Assembly (NCBI GenBank): GCA_903824575.1
Contig: CAIJXJ010000079.1
Coordinates: forward strand, 1-36,215
Direction: 5' to 3'
DNA length: 36,215 bases
DNA from: an uncultured Methylobacillus sp.
GTDB taxonomy: Bacteria > Pseudomonadota > Gammaproteobacteria > Burkholderiales > Methylophilaceae
Shown here piece by piece: positions 13,862 through 22,671 of this stretch (positions within the stretch are counted from its first letter, which is position 1; each line of letters begins with the position of its first letter). The notes beneath the pieces are model-generated. The model ran no database searches, was not told the DNA's origin, and saw nothing but the letters and a program-made list of their open reading frames with translations. A program made the position numbers and the translations under genes.

Positions 13862-16275
13862 TGAATCGTGATTTGAATCCGGCCGAATTGACGCTGGATA
13901 TTGACTCGGCAGAGTTGGGTTTTGAGGAAACTTCGGAATTGCAGGGCGAGGAGCCTGGCTGGATAGGGCAGCCGCGTGCTGAAAAAGCGGCACAATTTGG
14001 TCTCGCCATTGACCAGCCCGGATACAACTTGTTCGTGCTTGGTGCAGCCGGCAGCGGACGTTCCACCCTGATGTTGCGCGCCATGCAGCAGGCTGCCGCT
14101 AGTCGTCCGGTGGCCCCAGACCTGGTTTTTGTATTCAACTTCGAGCGCCCGGAGCGCCCCATCGCGATACACCTGCTGGCGGGACAAGGCATGGTGCTGA
14201 AATTGGCGCTGGAAGAATTCTGTCGGCACATCGCGCGCGACATTCCGCAGAAACTCGACGAAGAAGGTGCCAGGCGCGATGCTGAACGGGTGCAGAAAAA
14301 TCTGCGGCAAGCGCAGGACCAGTCCTATGCGGAGTTGACGGCGTTTGCTGCCAGCCGCCACTTTTCCTTACGCCGCGAGGATAATCGACTGGTATTCCTG
14401 CTACTGGACAGTAATGGCCAGGCCATGCAGGAGGAAGCGTTGATGTCCCTGACGCCAATCGAGCGCATGGCACTTGAGGAGTCGGAACGGGAATTGCGTG
14501 GCGAGATTGCGCGCCATCTTGAGATCGTTCGCCCCATCGAACGAGAAATCGTGCATCAACTGGAGCAATTGAGGCGTGAAGCCGTCACACCGTTGCTGCA
14601 GCGTGAGCTTGAGAGCCTGCGAAATGCGTTGGCTGGCAAAGTGGTGGATGAGGTCAAGTTTGCCGATTATCTGTCCCTGTTGATTATCGATGTGTTGGAT
14701 TCCTTGTCCGCATTTGTCGGGGGTACAGAGGACTCGGCTGACAGTCCAAGTGTTGAGGCACTACTGGCACGCTATCGTGTCAATCTGCTGGTTGATAACG
14801 GTGCAATGCACGGGGCACCGGCTTTGTGTGACGACGATCCGGTATATCGATCTTTGTTCGGTGGCATCGAATACAGGGCGGAAAATGGTGTGTTGGTGAC
14901 AGACTTCATGCGCATCCGTGCCGGCAATCTGGTGCGCGCGCATGGTGGATTCCTGATGTTGCACCTGCGTGATGTCATCAGCGATGAGTCTGGTTGGGAA
15001 AAATTGCAGCGCTTTTTGCGCAATGGGCGAATGCAGATCGAGGAACCGTCGGCTGCTAATGGCCCTTTGGCAAGTGCCATGTTGGAACCGGAAGCGCTGT
15101 CATTGCAGGTCAAGCTGATTCTACTGGGTTCTCGTGAGGATTATTACGAGTTGCAGGAGGCCGACCCGGATTTTGCTCGCCATTTTCGTGTCAAGGTAGA
15201 TTTCGTTGAGAGTTTTGGGATTAATGCCGGTATCCGTCGCGCCGCTGCAGTCTTGCTGGCGCATCGTTGCGTGGCCCTTGGCCTGCCACATTGCACCGCA
15301 GCAGCGGTTAATAGGATGTTGCTGGCGATGCAGCGCAGTATAGATGACAGACGACGCATGAGCGCGCAATTCGGACAACTCGAAACCACTCTGGTGGAGG
15401 CGTCGAGCTACAGTCGTCTGCGCGGTGCTGCACTGATCGACTTGCAGGATGTCGAACAGGCCTTAATGGAGCGTGCTGCAAGGCACGATTATCCGGAGCA
15501 GGCGATGCTGGAGGCGATTGCCGACGGCGAGGTGCTGATTCGAATCCATGGACACGAAATCGGCCAGATTAACGGTCTGACCCAAGCCGATTTGGGGGAT
15601 TATCAGTTTGGTTCGCCGGTTCGCATTTCGGCTCAGGTCTACGCCGGCGACGAGGGCGTCGTAAACATCGACCGCGAGGTCGAGATGACTGGTCCCAACC
15701 ACGACAAGGGTGTACTCATCCTGCAGGGCTGGTTGTCCGCCGCATTCTCGCATCTGGCTCCCCTCTGCCTGTCGGCATCCCTGGTGTTCGAACAGGAATA
15801 CCATGGGGTGGAAGGCGACTCTGCCTCGGTTGCTGAGCTCTATGCCTTGTTGTCGGCGTTGTCGGGCTTGTCGTTGCCGCAAGGCATGGCCATCACTGGG
15901 GCCATGAACCAGCATGGCGATGTGTTGCCGATTGGCGGCGTCAATGAAAAGATTGAAGGCTATTTTCGCAGTTGTCGCAATCTTGGCTTCGATGGCACGC
16001 AGGGGGTGATTATTCCTGCGCGCAACATCCCTCATCTGCTGCTGGACCGTTGCGTGGTTGATGCCGTGGCCCGTGGGGAGTTCAGGATCAGCACCATCGC
16101 CAATGTGTGGCAAGGATTGGAATTGTTGACCGGCCTGCCTGCTGGCATCGCCGGTGTGTCTGGCGACTATCCTGCAGGCACTGTTCTAGGCCACGTGCAG
16201 CGGACGCTTGAGGGGTTTCGCAAGGCATGTGATTCCGGCCTTCCGCGTGAACACGAACATGAGCATCAGCGATGA
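13861..16275 (+). CDS. Lon-like ATP-dependent protease (LonB/YcbZ type)
   Basis: Putative ATP-dependent serine protease of about 804 residues with an N-terminal AAA module and a C-terminal Lon peptidase domain. The nucleotide loop reads VLGAAGSGRSTLM, with Arg in place of the usual Walker Lys, which I believe is common in this branch. The peptidase dyad is Ser654 in EGDSASVAEL and Lys697 in GGVNEKIEGYF, 43 residues apart as in E. coli Lon. The central region is a long coiled coil. A GTG six bases upstream is an alternative start, but the ATG at 13861 overlaps the moaE stop and is preferred. It is coupled to moaE upstream and hslR downstream. Confidence 0.88.
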   Translation: MNRDLNPAELTLDIDSAELGFEETSELQGEEPGWIGQPRAEKAAQFGLAIDQPGYNLFVLGAAGSGRSTLMLRAMQQAAASRPVAPDLVFVFNFERPERPIAIHLLAGQGMVLKLALEEFCRHIARDIPQKLDEEGARRDAERVQKNLRQAQDQSYAELTAFAASRHFSLRREDNRLVFLLLDSNGQAMQEEALMSLTPIERMALEESERELRGEIARHLEIVRPIEREIVHQLEQLRREAVTPLLQRELESLRNALAGKVVDEVKFADYLSLLIIDVLDSLSAFVGGTEDSADSPSVEALLARYRVNLLVDNGAMHGAPALCDDDPVYRSLFGGIEYRAENGVLVTDFMRIRAGNLVRAHGGFLMLHLRDVISDESGWEKLQRFLRNGRMQIEEPSAANGPLASAMLEPEALSLQVKLILLGSREDYYELQEADPDFARHFRVKVDFVESFGINAGIRRAAAVLLAHRCVALGLPHCTAAAVNRMLLAMQRSIDDRRRMSAQFGQLETTLVEASSYSRLRGAALIDLQDVEQALMERAARHDYPEQAMLEAIADGEVLIRIHGHEIGQINGLTQADLGDYQFGSPVRISAQVYAGDEGVVNIDREVEMTGPNHDKGVLILQGWLSAAFSHLAPLCLSASLVFEQEYHGVEGDSASVAELYALLSALSGLSLPQGMAITGAMNQHGDVLPIGGVNEKIEGYFRSCRNLGFDGTQGVIIPARNIPHLLLDRCVVDAVARGEFRISTIANVWQGLELLTGLPAGIAGVSGDYPAGTVLGHVQRTLEGFRKACDSGLPREHEHEHQR

Positions 16276-16679
16276 ACCGGCGCGCGGAGGAGTCAGTCGA
16301 TGACAAGGTGCGTCTCGACAAATGGCTGTGGGCGGCACGCTTCTTCAAAACGCGCTCACTTGCTTCCGACGCCATCGATGGCGGCAAGGTGCATTACGAT
16401 GGTTACCGCGCCAAGTCTGCCAGAGAAGTAAAAATTGGTGCGCGGCTCACCATCACGCGGGAAGACGGCGTATGGGAAGTCGTTGTGACCGCGATTTCGG
16501 CTCAGCGGCGGGGCGCGCCAGAGGCGGCCTTGATGTACTCAGAAACGGACGCGGGCCGAGCGCGGCGGGAATTGATGGCTGAGCAGAGGAAGGCGGAAAT
16601 CGGCATTCGTGAGCATGGTCTGGGTCGCCCAACCAAACGTCAGTCACGCGACATCAAGCGCTTTACCGATCAGTGGTAA
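16272..16679 (+). CDS. hslR: Heat shock protein 15 / ribosome-associated S4 protein
   Basis: Hsp15 homologue of 135 residues, which in E. coli binds free 50S subunits carrying nascent tRNA and helps recycle them. The S4 RNA-binding domain is at the N-terminus (VRLDKWLWAARFFKTRSLA, then GGKVHYDG and VKIGARLTI), followed by the basic C-terminal helix typical of Hsp15 (RRELMAEQRKAE, GLGRPTKRQSRDIKRF). It overlaps the Lon-like gene by ATGA, so protein quality control and ribosome rescue functions share a transcript here. Confidence 0.93.
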   Translation: MNRRAEESVDDKVRLDKWLWAARFFKTRSLASDAIDGGKVHYDGYRAKSAREVKIGARLTITREDGVWEVVVTAISAQRRGAPEAALMYSETDAGRARRELMAEQRKAEIGIREHGLGRPTKRQSRDIKRFTDQW

Positions 16680-16685
16680 GGACTC

Positions 16686-16919
16686 TTAAGCCGCGATGAC
16701 GGCTATGACATTGTCCTGGCACTCCACTGTCTGCCCTGCGCGAATCTTGGCAGTCTTGCGAGCCTCCGGCTGGCCGTCCACGGATACCAGTCCCTGCGCT
16801 ACCATTACCTTGCCATGTCCGCCGCTATCTGCAAGTCCTACCATCTTCAACAGGTCGCACAGGGCTATGTATTCATGGGTGAGCTGGAAGCGATGATGTT
16901 GCATGGCTGATCGAAACAT
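16686..16919 (-). CDS. ybcJ: YbcJ-like S4-domain RNA-binding protein
   Basis: A 77-residue single S4-like domain: EYIALCDLLKMVGLADSGGHGKVMVAQG, then VSVDGQPEARKTAKIRAGQTVE. This matches the E. coli YbcJ layout (LCDLLK-x-x-G-x-x-x-SG...VKVDG-x-x-ETRK-x-x-KI-x-AGQ-x-V). The ATG at 16919 has no clear ribosome site; an internal ATG at 16904 would give 72 residues, closer to YbcJ length. It converges on hslR with only a few bases between stops. Probable RNA-binding protein of unknown target. Confidence 0.85.
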   Translation of the reverse strand: MFRSAMQHHRFQLTHEYIALCDLLKMVGLADSGGHGKVMVAQGLVSVDGQPEARKTAKIRAGQTVECQDNVIAVIAA

Positions 16920-17029
16920 TATGGATGGGTCACAAGTCTAGCCTGAAAGTGACAGGCCGTGTGGTGCTTGGTAGCATTCGATAGGTGCAGGACTCCTGAG
17001 CTGTTGATTTTGGCGCGACAAGGTTCAGC

Positions 17030-17737
17030 TCAACACGTTCGGGTTGTCGTGATGTGGTCGGACCTCAGCTTGTCGATGGCGAGAATGTAAGGCGTGACCG
17101 GTCCGAAATAATCTGCTGAGGCACCGATGGCTTCAACATCGAAATTCAATCTCTGCAAAAGCTGGGCCAGGGCGGCATCTATTGAGACATAGCAATGGCT
17201 GACGCCGATTTCCTTGCAGCAGATGATCGCCTGTTGCATCATGCCAAGTAAAATCAACGGATACAGCTTTCGTCTTTTCTCATGTCCATGGCTTCTTAAG
17301 CCGACTGGTTCGTCAGCGGGTGCTTGCAGCAGCATCGAAGAAACGCCGAGGGGCGTGTCGTCGTTGCGGCGACGCAAGACCTTGCTGATGACGACACGGG
17401 AAATTTCCACACAGTCACGGATCGGTGGCAAGGATTCCGAATCGAAGAGATCAGTGCAATGTTTGCGGAATGGAAAACACATGCCTTCATGCATTTGCAC
17501 CAGGCGAAGTGATCCAACGACATCACTGGTCTGGTTGCTTGCGGTGATAAAGATGGAATGGACATCATATTCGTCTATTTCCAACCCGTCCGGATACGAA
17601 CTGGCCTGCAGAAACCCGCGTTCCAGGCAATACACCTGATAGCGCTGGGCGAAAATGGCGCGCATGTCGCGGCGTGACGAATTCCAGGTAACTGTCTTGA
17701 ATTTGAAACAGTGGCTGTCTAAATGTTCTGGTGTCAT
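17030..17737 (-). CDS. PEP-CTERM/exosortase-associated acyltransferase (FeeM-like GNAT)
   Basis: N-acyltransferase of the autoinducer-synthase/FeeM-like GNAT group often found with exosortase (PEP-CTERM) loci; members are thought to join fatty-acyl groups to amino acids. Visible: RYQVYCLERGFL near the N-terminus, EIDEYDVHSIFI, VGSLRLVQ, then EISRVVISKVLRRR, the most diagnostic segment, and LILLGMMQQAIICCKEIG...RLNFDVEAIG. The ATG at 17737 has GAAGG ten bases upstream and lies four bases after the diguanylate cyclase stop, so I reject longer readings. Length 235 is family-typical. It is the last gene of the six-gene run from 23973. The substrate is not predictable, and no exosortase is in the window. 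Confidence 0.82.
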   Translation of the reverse strand: MTPEHLDSHCFKFKTVTWNSSRRDMRAIFAQRYQVYCLERGFLQASSYPDGLEIDEYDVHSIFITASNQTSDVVGSLRLVQMHEGMCFPFRKHCTDLFDSESLPPIRDCVEISRVVISKVLRRRNDDTPLGVSSMLLQAPADEPVGLRSHGHEKRRKLYPLILLGMMQQAIICCKEIGVSHCYVSIDAALAQLLQRLNFDVEAIGASADYFGPVTPYILAIDKLRSDHITTTRTC

Positions 17738-17741
17738 GTCA

Positions 17742-19379
17742 TCAAACCTTCTCTTTTGGGTGAAATTCTCGCAACGCCAAGCTTGCTTCTTCCATTGGCG
17801 ACTCTGTCCTGCCTTGCGTCTTGAATGACTGAACGGTGGGGGTGTCTGAGGTTTTTGTGACTGTTTGCGTGGTCCAGATCTTGACACAATTTCTGCCCCC
17901 TTCCTTTGCCTCATACAGCGCCTGATCTGCCTGGTCGATCAGGGCGGCCAGATCGGTGGCATGGTCCGACAGTGTCGCCAGGCCGAAACTGGAACGCACT
18001 TTTAATGCCAGCGTACTGTCGCGTATTGATGCTCCGGCTTTCGCTTCGATCTCGAGACGCAATCTGTCGGCAATCTCGAAGGCAAGGTCGGTACTGGTGT
18101 CTGGCAGCAGGATGCAGAATTCTTCACCACCATAGCGGCACAATAAGTCTCCAGCGCGTAGACCGCTGAACAGGGCTCGTGAAACCGCGATCAGTACCTT
18201 GTCACCGATGGCATGGCCGAATTTGTCGTTAAATAATTTGAAGTGGTCGACGTCAGACATGATGCAGGACAGTGGACGTCCGGAGCTGCGGGACTGTTCG
18301 AATATTGTTTCGGCATCTTCAAAAAACGCACGTCGATTGAGGCAGCTGGTCAATGGGTCTCGTGTTGCCAGAAGGCGCAATGCGGCATTTTGTTGTTCGA
18401 CTTCTTCGCGTGATTTGACCAGTTCTCCCATGGTGGATCGTAATTCAATATTGATGCGGTCGAGTTCAGTCACATCATTGAAGGTGATCAGGCAGCCACG
18501 TACCTTGGTGCTTAAATCCATGATGGGGGTGCAGTTGACTACAGCTTTGAGTCTGCCCCCTTCTCGCCGTTCAAAGTCTATCTGCCATCCCCTGGACGAC
18601 TCACGGGTTTCCATGCAGTTGTCCCATGGGTAGTGATTTGTGGGAGGGTGCAATGCAGTTTTTAGCCATGGCAGGTCTTTGGCATCCTTGCCAAACAGGG
18701 CATCGTTTTTTTCTTCTATCCAGTTGCGCAAGGCAGAATTGGCAAGCACGATTCGACCATTTCTATCGACCATCATGACCCCTTCGCTGAATGCATCGAA
18801 AGCGACGCTGACGCGGTCAGGGATGGTCGATGAAGGGTCGATCTCATTGAATACTCGACGAAGATTGAATGTGAAGAGGATCATTCCCCCTAGTGACAGC
18901 AGAAAGCATGAAAGTGTGATGGGCTGCCGTAGCCAATCGACAACAGTTGGTGTTGCGGCTGGCTTGAATGAGACCTGTAACTCTCCCCATGGCTTTTTAT
19001 TTTCTGCAATGCCTGCGCGCATAAAGTCCAGGGTGGATTTATGCACGTTGTCTGGTTTCTGGTCGTGCCCGTGTCCCCCCATTTCCAGCGCTAGCTTGTC
19101 GTTGCTGGTTTGTATGGCTAGGGAGTTAATCTGGTTGTCACGGTTGGCGGCCGCTTGCAGTATTTCCCTGAGTTTGATGTTGTCTCTGGATTCCAGCAGC
19201 ACGGCCGTTTGTATGGCGAGATCCTTGCTGCTCTGCATTCGCAGCTCTATTGGTACGGAATCATGATCAGGCCAGGTGCTTGCCAATAGATAGATCAGCA
19301 GAATCCAGCCGGCAATAAACGAGACCAGGCCAATTCTGAGTCTGAGCGCCGGACTGAGCTTGATGTTTGGAATTATCAT
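17742..19379 (-). CDS. Membrane PAS-GGDEF diguanylate cyclase
   Basis: Diguanylate cyclase of 545 residues. Two membrane segments (about 15-35 and 153-173) flank a periplasmic sensor region, followed by a PAS domain (about 190-300; FDAFSEGVMMVDRNGRIVLANSAL), a short coiled coil and the GGDEF domain (about 336-500). The active-site motif is GGEEF (417-421), the standard catalytic variant, and an inhibitory I-site RxxD (R408-A-G-D411) lies exactly five residues before it, so both c-di-GMP synthesis and product inhibition are expected. Its start overlaps the preceding gene by ATGA, and the acyltransferase ATG follows its stop by four bases. Confidence 0.92.
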   Translation of the reverse strand: MIIPNIKLSPALRLRIGLVSFIAGWILLIYLLASTWPDHDSVPIELRMQSSKDLAIQTAVLLESRDNIKLREILQAAANRDNQINSLAIQTSNDKLALEMGGHGHDQKPDNVHKSTLDFMRAGIAENKKPWGELQVSFKPAATPTVVDWLRQPITLSCFLLSLGGMILFTFNLRRVFNEIDPSSTIPDRVSVAFDAFSEGVMMVDRNGRIVLANSALRNWIEEKNDALFGKDAKDLPWLKTALHPPTNHYPWDNCMETRESSRGWQIDFERREGGRLKAVVNCTPIMDLSTKVRGCLITFNDVTELDRINIELRSTMGELVKSREEVEQQNAALRLLATRDPLTSCLNRRAFFEDAETIFEQSRSSGRPLSCIMSDVDHFKLFNDKFGHAIGDKVLIAVSRALFSGLRAGDLLCRYGGEEFCILLPDTSTDLAFEIADRLRLEIEAKAGASIRDSTLALKVRSSFGLATLSDHATDLAALIDQADQALYEAKEGGRNCVKIWTTQTVTKTSDTPTVQSFKTQGRTESPMEEASLALREFHPKEKV

Positions 19380-20062
19380 GGCGCTCTGCTCTCGCTTGGC
19401 GTTATCTTGATTTCAGATCGGCTCACGGCAGCACGCTGGTCTGCATTTCGATCATTTATTTGAAGCGTATCCCATTCCGGATGGATTGTTTTTGCCATTT
19501 CCAGAACAGCGATAGGATCAAGGTGCTGCCATGCCGGGCTCTGCTTCATTGCAGGCAATAACATGTTTACGAACGATGCTGTCCAGGACATGATGGCACT
19601 GGAGACAGGCGATTCATTTTTGCGCGTGCCCTTCTGTGCAAGCTGGTCAGGAGCGACTGTTTTGGGTTCCTGATGAAGTCCTGTTGCTGGGGCATTACCC
19701 GAGTCTTTGGGAGTACAGATTTTTGATGGATGGCAGCCGGCAGTATTCTTCCTGTTTTCAGGTTGCATCGCCAGGATGGCATCCAACTTGATCATTTCGA
19801 GGTAGGGAATCTTTGGGAATTGCTGAGACATCAGGCTCAGTCCTGTCTGTGGCAGATCCGTGTAAGCATGACTGCCCGGGACGCTTGAAGGAGATGCGTG
19901 GGCCTGATCCAGCCCCCCAAACAACCGGAAAATAATGGCATACACTGAGCGCCAGCAAGCACGCGGCATGAAAGACCTGCCGGGACTGTGCTTCAGATTA
20001 GCTATATTCAGCATGAAGGATGTCCTTTTAATGAATGTCTGTGGTTTGTCATGCAGGTTCAT
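19376..20062 (-). CDS. Unrecognised protein in the SecA-like/HlyD-like operon
   Basis: A 228-residue protein I cannot assign. The first 55 residues include a basic and hydrophobic stretch (RACWRSVYAIIFRLFGGLDQAHA) that could be a signal peptide if translation starts at an internal ATG (residue 32, MPRACWRS); otherwise it would be an internal hydrophobic segment. The rest is Pro/Ser/Gln-rich with a more ordered region toward the end (IMSWTASFVNMLLPAMKQSPAWQHL). Its ATG overlaps the SecA-like stop (ATGA), and its stop overlaps the cyclase start, so it is translated as part of the unit. Low complexity and lack of motifs suggest rapid evolution. Confidence 0.6.
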   Translation of the reverse strand: MNLHDKPQTFIKRTSFMLNIANLKHSPGRSFMPRACWRSVYAIIFRLFGGLDQAHASPSSVPGSHAYTDLPQTGLSLMSQQFPKIPYLEMIKLDAILAMQPENRKNTAGCHPSKICTPKDSGNAPATGLHQEPKTVAPDQLAQKGTRKNESPVSSAIMSWTASFVNMLLPAMKQSPAWQHLDPIAVLEMAKTIHPEWDTLQINDRNADQRAAVSRSEIKITPSESRAP

Positions 20063-21408
20063 GGATTCATGACAGCAACGTTGACGGTTCTAAGTCCGTA
20101 GGCTGATAACAGTTTTGCCCGTGATTTTCCGTGGGCCATGCTAATGCCGGCCAGGCGAAAATAGCAGGACAAGAAACGCTGGCAAGTCATTTGGTTGTCC
20201 CTGTTCAGCTCCTTGCCGGGGTTGCATCCCTCCTTGATTTCTATAATTTTGTGCAGTCCCCGGGACCACACCCGTTCCGGCAGAATGCGTCGACTAATGA
20301 CATCCATGATATGAATCCGCTCATTCCGGATCAGATAATGGCGATCGCGCTGGTAGAGGTGGTGCGCTGCCAAGGCCTGGCAGACGGTTTTTTCGAGATG
20401 AAGTTTGCTGTGCCATGGGGCATCAAGTAGTTCGGCGTCAAGTTCCAGTTTATATCGGCCCGAGTCCGTGAGTTCTGCCAGCATGTGCCGCCTGTCGAGC
20501 ACAAAATCTTCTCTGGGATGCATTGCTGTGGCCAGTTTCATTGCCTGCTGGTAGCCTGTAGCAAGGCTTGCTTCGATGGCGCCATGAGAGAGTTCCAGTG
20601 GCACCTGTGCCGCATCGAGGAGGATGCTGTCGGCGTCATTAATTAACGCTACGCACAGGCCACGCAGCAAGGTGCTGGATTTCCCCCCGGAAAGCTGGGT
20701 GGTTCGAGCATGTAGTTCTGAACGTGCTCGTCCTCCCATGACGCTGTCGCGGAGATAATCAAGGATCAGTTCTTTGACAGCTACATAGGTAATATTGCAG
20801 GCGTATTCGCGCTGCCGGCTTGCCATGTCGAGTGACGGGATCACCCGACCCGTGGAGAGTCCCAGGCCATGATAAAGCGTCTGTATCGCGGCAACGTCAG
20901 GCATGACCTCGTTGTCATTGGTGGTGATCACATGCACCGGTACGCCGGCCAGGGCTGTTGTTGCAGCGCAGATCGCGAGTGCAAGTCTCTTTTCTTCGTG
21001 TACGGTCATTTCGGCGACTTGGCCGTCGAGCATGATGCGTGCGGCCATCAATTGCGTGCCGAGCGGTTTTATCTTCAATCTGCGCTGGCTAACCAGACTG
21101 ATCAGGGCAAACGTTTCCGCGATCAGGGGATCAGTTCGGACAGGAAGTGATAGAAGAATGCGTGTTTTGCGAATGCGATCAATGATTGCGTCGTCGGACA
21201 TCGATGCCATACTTGTTTCAAACGCCGCGACCTGCTGCAAAAAGTCAGCGTAACATCTTGTACGCCAATAGCTGGATAAAATCGATGGTATGTGCCAACC
21301 GTGAAAGAGTCTGTCAGTCACGGATTTCTTGATTAATCGTTTCTCCGGATAACTGCCATGCAACAGGCCTGGTGCAGGAATTTTCAGCAAATTTTCGGCT
21401 GGATTCAT
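20059..21408 (-). CDS. Truncated SecA-like pseudo-ATPase (NBD1 plus PPXD only)
   Basis: A 449-residue protein clearly derived from SecA. Matching segments include LMAARIMLDGQVAEMTVHEE, GVPVHVITTNDNEVMPDV, LGLSTGRVIPSLDMASRQRE, ADSILLDAAQVPLELS, HLYQRDRHYLI, RRILPERVWSRGLHKIIEIK and, at the very end, AYGLRTVNVAVMNP. In SecA these read (G)EGKT at Walker A and DEVDSILIDEARTPL at Walker B; here they are HEEKR (about 137-141) and NDADSILLDAAQVPL (about 257-271), so ATP hydrolysis should be lost. The protein ends where NBD2 would begin: NBD2, the helical scaffold and wing domains and the zinc tail are absent. An upstream start at 21531 would overlap the previous gene by 113 bases; the ATG at 21408 lies ten bases after its stop and is preferred. 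Confidence 0.85.
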   Translation of the reverse strand: MNPAENLLKIPAPGLLHGSYPEKRLIKKSVTDRLFHGWHIPSILSSYWRTRCYADFLQQVAAFETSMASMSDDAIIDRIRKTRILLSLPVRTDPLIAETFALISLVSQRRLKIKPLGTQLMAARIMLDGQVAEMTVHEEKRLALAICAATTALAGVPVHVITTNDNEVMPDVAAIQTLYHGLGLSTGRVIPSLDMASRQREYACNITYVAVKELILDYLRDSVMGGRARSELHARTTQLSGGKSSTLLRGLCVALINDADSILLDAAQVPLELSHGAIEASLATGYQQAMKLATAMHPREDFVLDRRHMLAELTDSGRYKLELDAELLDAPWHSKLHLEKTVCQALAAHHLYQRDRHYLIRNERIHIMDVISRRILPERVWSRGLHKIIEIKEGCNPGKELNRDNQMTCQRFLSCYFRLAGISMAHGKSRAKLLSAYGLRTVNVAVMNP

Positions 21409-21418
21409 CGCGTCTCTT

Positions 21419-22669
21419 TCACGTGTTGGCACTGAAGTTGCGCGAGAACTCCAGACACAGGCGACGGTAGGTTTGTGCTGCAATGGATTGAGTTCCTTGC
21501 AGGAAGCGCACACTGGCTCGCGAGCCATCATGCGCGATCATGGCTGATGGCATTCTGAGGTCTATCATGACCAGAGGCTCTTTGCTGCTAACTCCATTCT
21601 GATCAATGGCCGCCGTGATGAATTTTGCATTGGCGCGATCCTCGACTGCGGTTGCGAGTGAAGTCCTGTCAGGAGAGGAGAGTTCCGTCACCATTTGTGC
21701 ACCAAATGACAGATTGGGGTGCTCGGCCATTTTGATATCGACTCCTGTCAGGTGCAGAGCAACTCGAGCGGCGTCAGGCTTCGGCAGTGCTGCGCGTAGG
21801 CGGAGTGTATTTTTGTCCAATATGAGTCCCAGCACATCGCCTTGGCGTACGAAAGACCCTGTCAATTGATCTTGACGGGGCAGTTTCAGGATGCCTCTGC
21901 CAGGGCTGCGCAACTGTAGCCTTGCCATTCGTTCTGTAATGAGTTGCAAGCCCTCTGAAATCTTCGTGACCTGCTTTGCAATGTCATTTGCCCGGCCAGG
22001 GCTCACGTGCTTGATATTGGAATGATCGTTGCGCAAGTCGGTCAATTGCTGGCTGAGGTGATCCAGTTCACGCTGCAGGGCGGGATTTTCAAGTATCACC
22101 AGCAACTGTCCTGTCTCGACAGCATCACCATGACGCACACGAATTTCCTTGATGAAGCCCTCTGTTCCGCTGCGAAGCCTGGCCTGTTCAGGTAGCCAGA
22201 TAACCCCTTGCGCCGTGGTGCAAACGGGGACCGGGATGACGCATAGTGCCAGCACGGATAGGACGATGAGAGTTAACAGCATGAAACTTTTCTGCCAGCC
22301 AGAGGCGCAAGCTATATTTTGTCTGAAGCGGTATAACTGCGGCAAATCCGGATTCACTGCATGGTGTAGCAAGTCATGCCGATCAAGTTCTGTGAGCAGG
22401 TGTATCAGTTCGTCCTGAGATGGCGTCTGGTCACCCAGAATTTTTGGCAGGATTTCCCAGATTTCCCCTGTTGTGTTCCTGCCATCGCAACGACCTATGA
22501 ATTGATAAGCTTGAAAGTTGATGCGGTAATGGGTGCCCGTGGAATTGTTGCTCAGGCGGGACCATTGCTGGTGATGCGATTGAGTTTGTTGCAGCGTGAC
22601 GCCAGCGAGCAATTGAGGGCGCATTTGAGAGTATCGAGACCAAATCGGGCTGTAGATGGACGGTCGCAT
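21419..22669 (-). CDS. PqqD-like domain fused to HlyD-like membrane fusion protein
   Basis: A 416-residue protein. An N-terminal winged-helix region (about 40-105) resembles the PqqD/RRE-type domain seen at the front of M50-peptidase/HlyD fusion proteins (YRINFQAYQFIG, CDGRNTTGEIWEI, TPSQDELIHLLTELDRHDLL). One membrane segment follows (about 125-147, SFMLLTLIVLSVLALCVIPV), then a lipoyl-like half-motif (SGTEGFIKEIRVRHGDAVETGQLLVILEN), a coiled-coil hairpin and a beta-barrel region. The multi-spanning M50 zinc-protease core with HExxH that normally sits in the middle of such proteins is missing. The ATG at 22669 follows the upstream stop by two bases and has GGGGA nine bases before it. A role as an inner-membrane adaptor is inferred. 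Confidence 0.75.
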   Translation of the reverse strand: MRPSIYSPIWSRYSQMRPQLLAGVTLQQTQSHHQQWSRLSNNSTGTHYRINFQAYQFIGRCDGRNTTGEIWEILPKILGDQTPSQDELIHLLTELDRHDLLHHAVNPDLPQLYRFRQNIACASGWQKSFMLLTLIVLSVLALCVIPVPVCTTAQGVIWLPEQARLRSGTEGFIKEIRVRHGDAVETGQLLVILENPALQRELDHLSQQLTDLRNDHSNIKHVSPGRANDIAKQVTKISEGLQLITERMARLQLRSPGRGILKLPRQDQLTGSFVRQGDVLGLILDKNTLRLRAALPKPDAARVALHLTGVDIKMAEHPNLSFGAQMVTELSSPDRTSLATAVEDRANAKFITAAIDQNGVSSKEPLVMIDLRMPSAMIAHDGSRASVRFLQGTQSIAAQTYRRLCLEFSRNFSANT

Positions 22670-22671
22670 CG

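Noticed and set aside
14135-14473. Minus-strand open frames within the Lon-like gene
   Set aside because: They are shadow frames of a well-supported coding region with typical codon-bias artefacts.
17738-17914. 59-residue N-terminal extension of the acyltransferase
   Set aside because: It lies inside the diguanylate cyclase coding region, is Arg/Gln-rich and unlike the family, while the ATG at 17737 has a good ribosome site.
21409-21531. 41-residue N-terminal extension of the SecA-like protein
   Set aside because: It overlaps the end of the HlyD-like gene and has no similarity to SecA; the ATG at 21408 fits the operon spacing.
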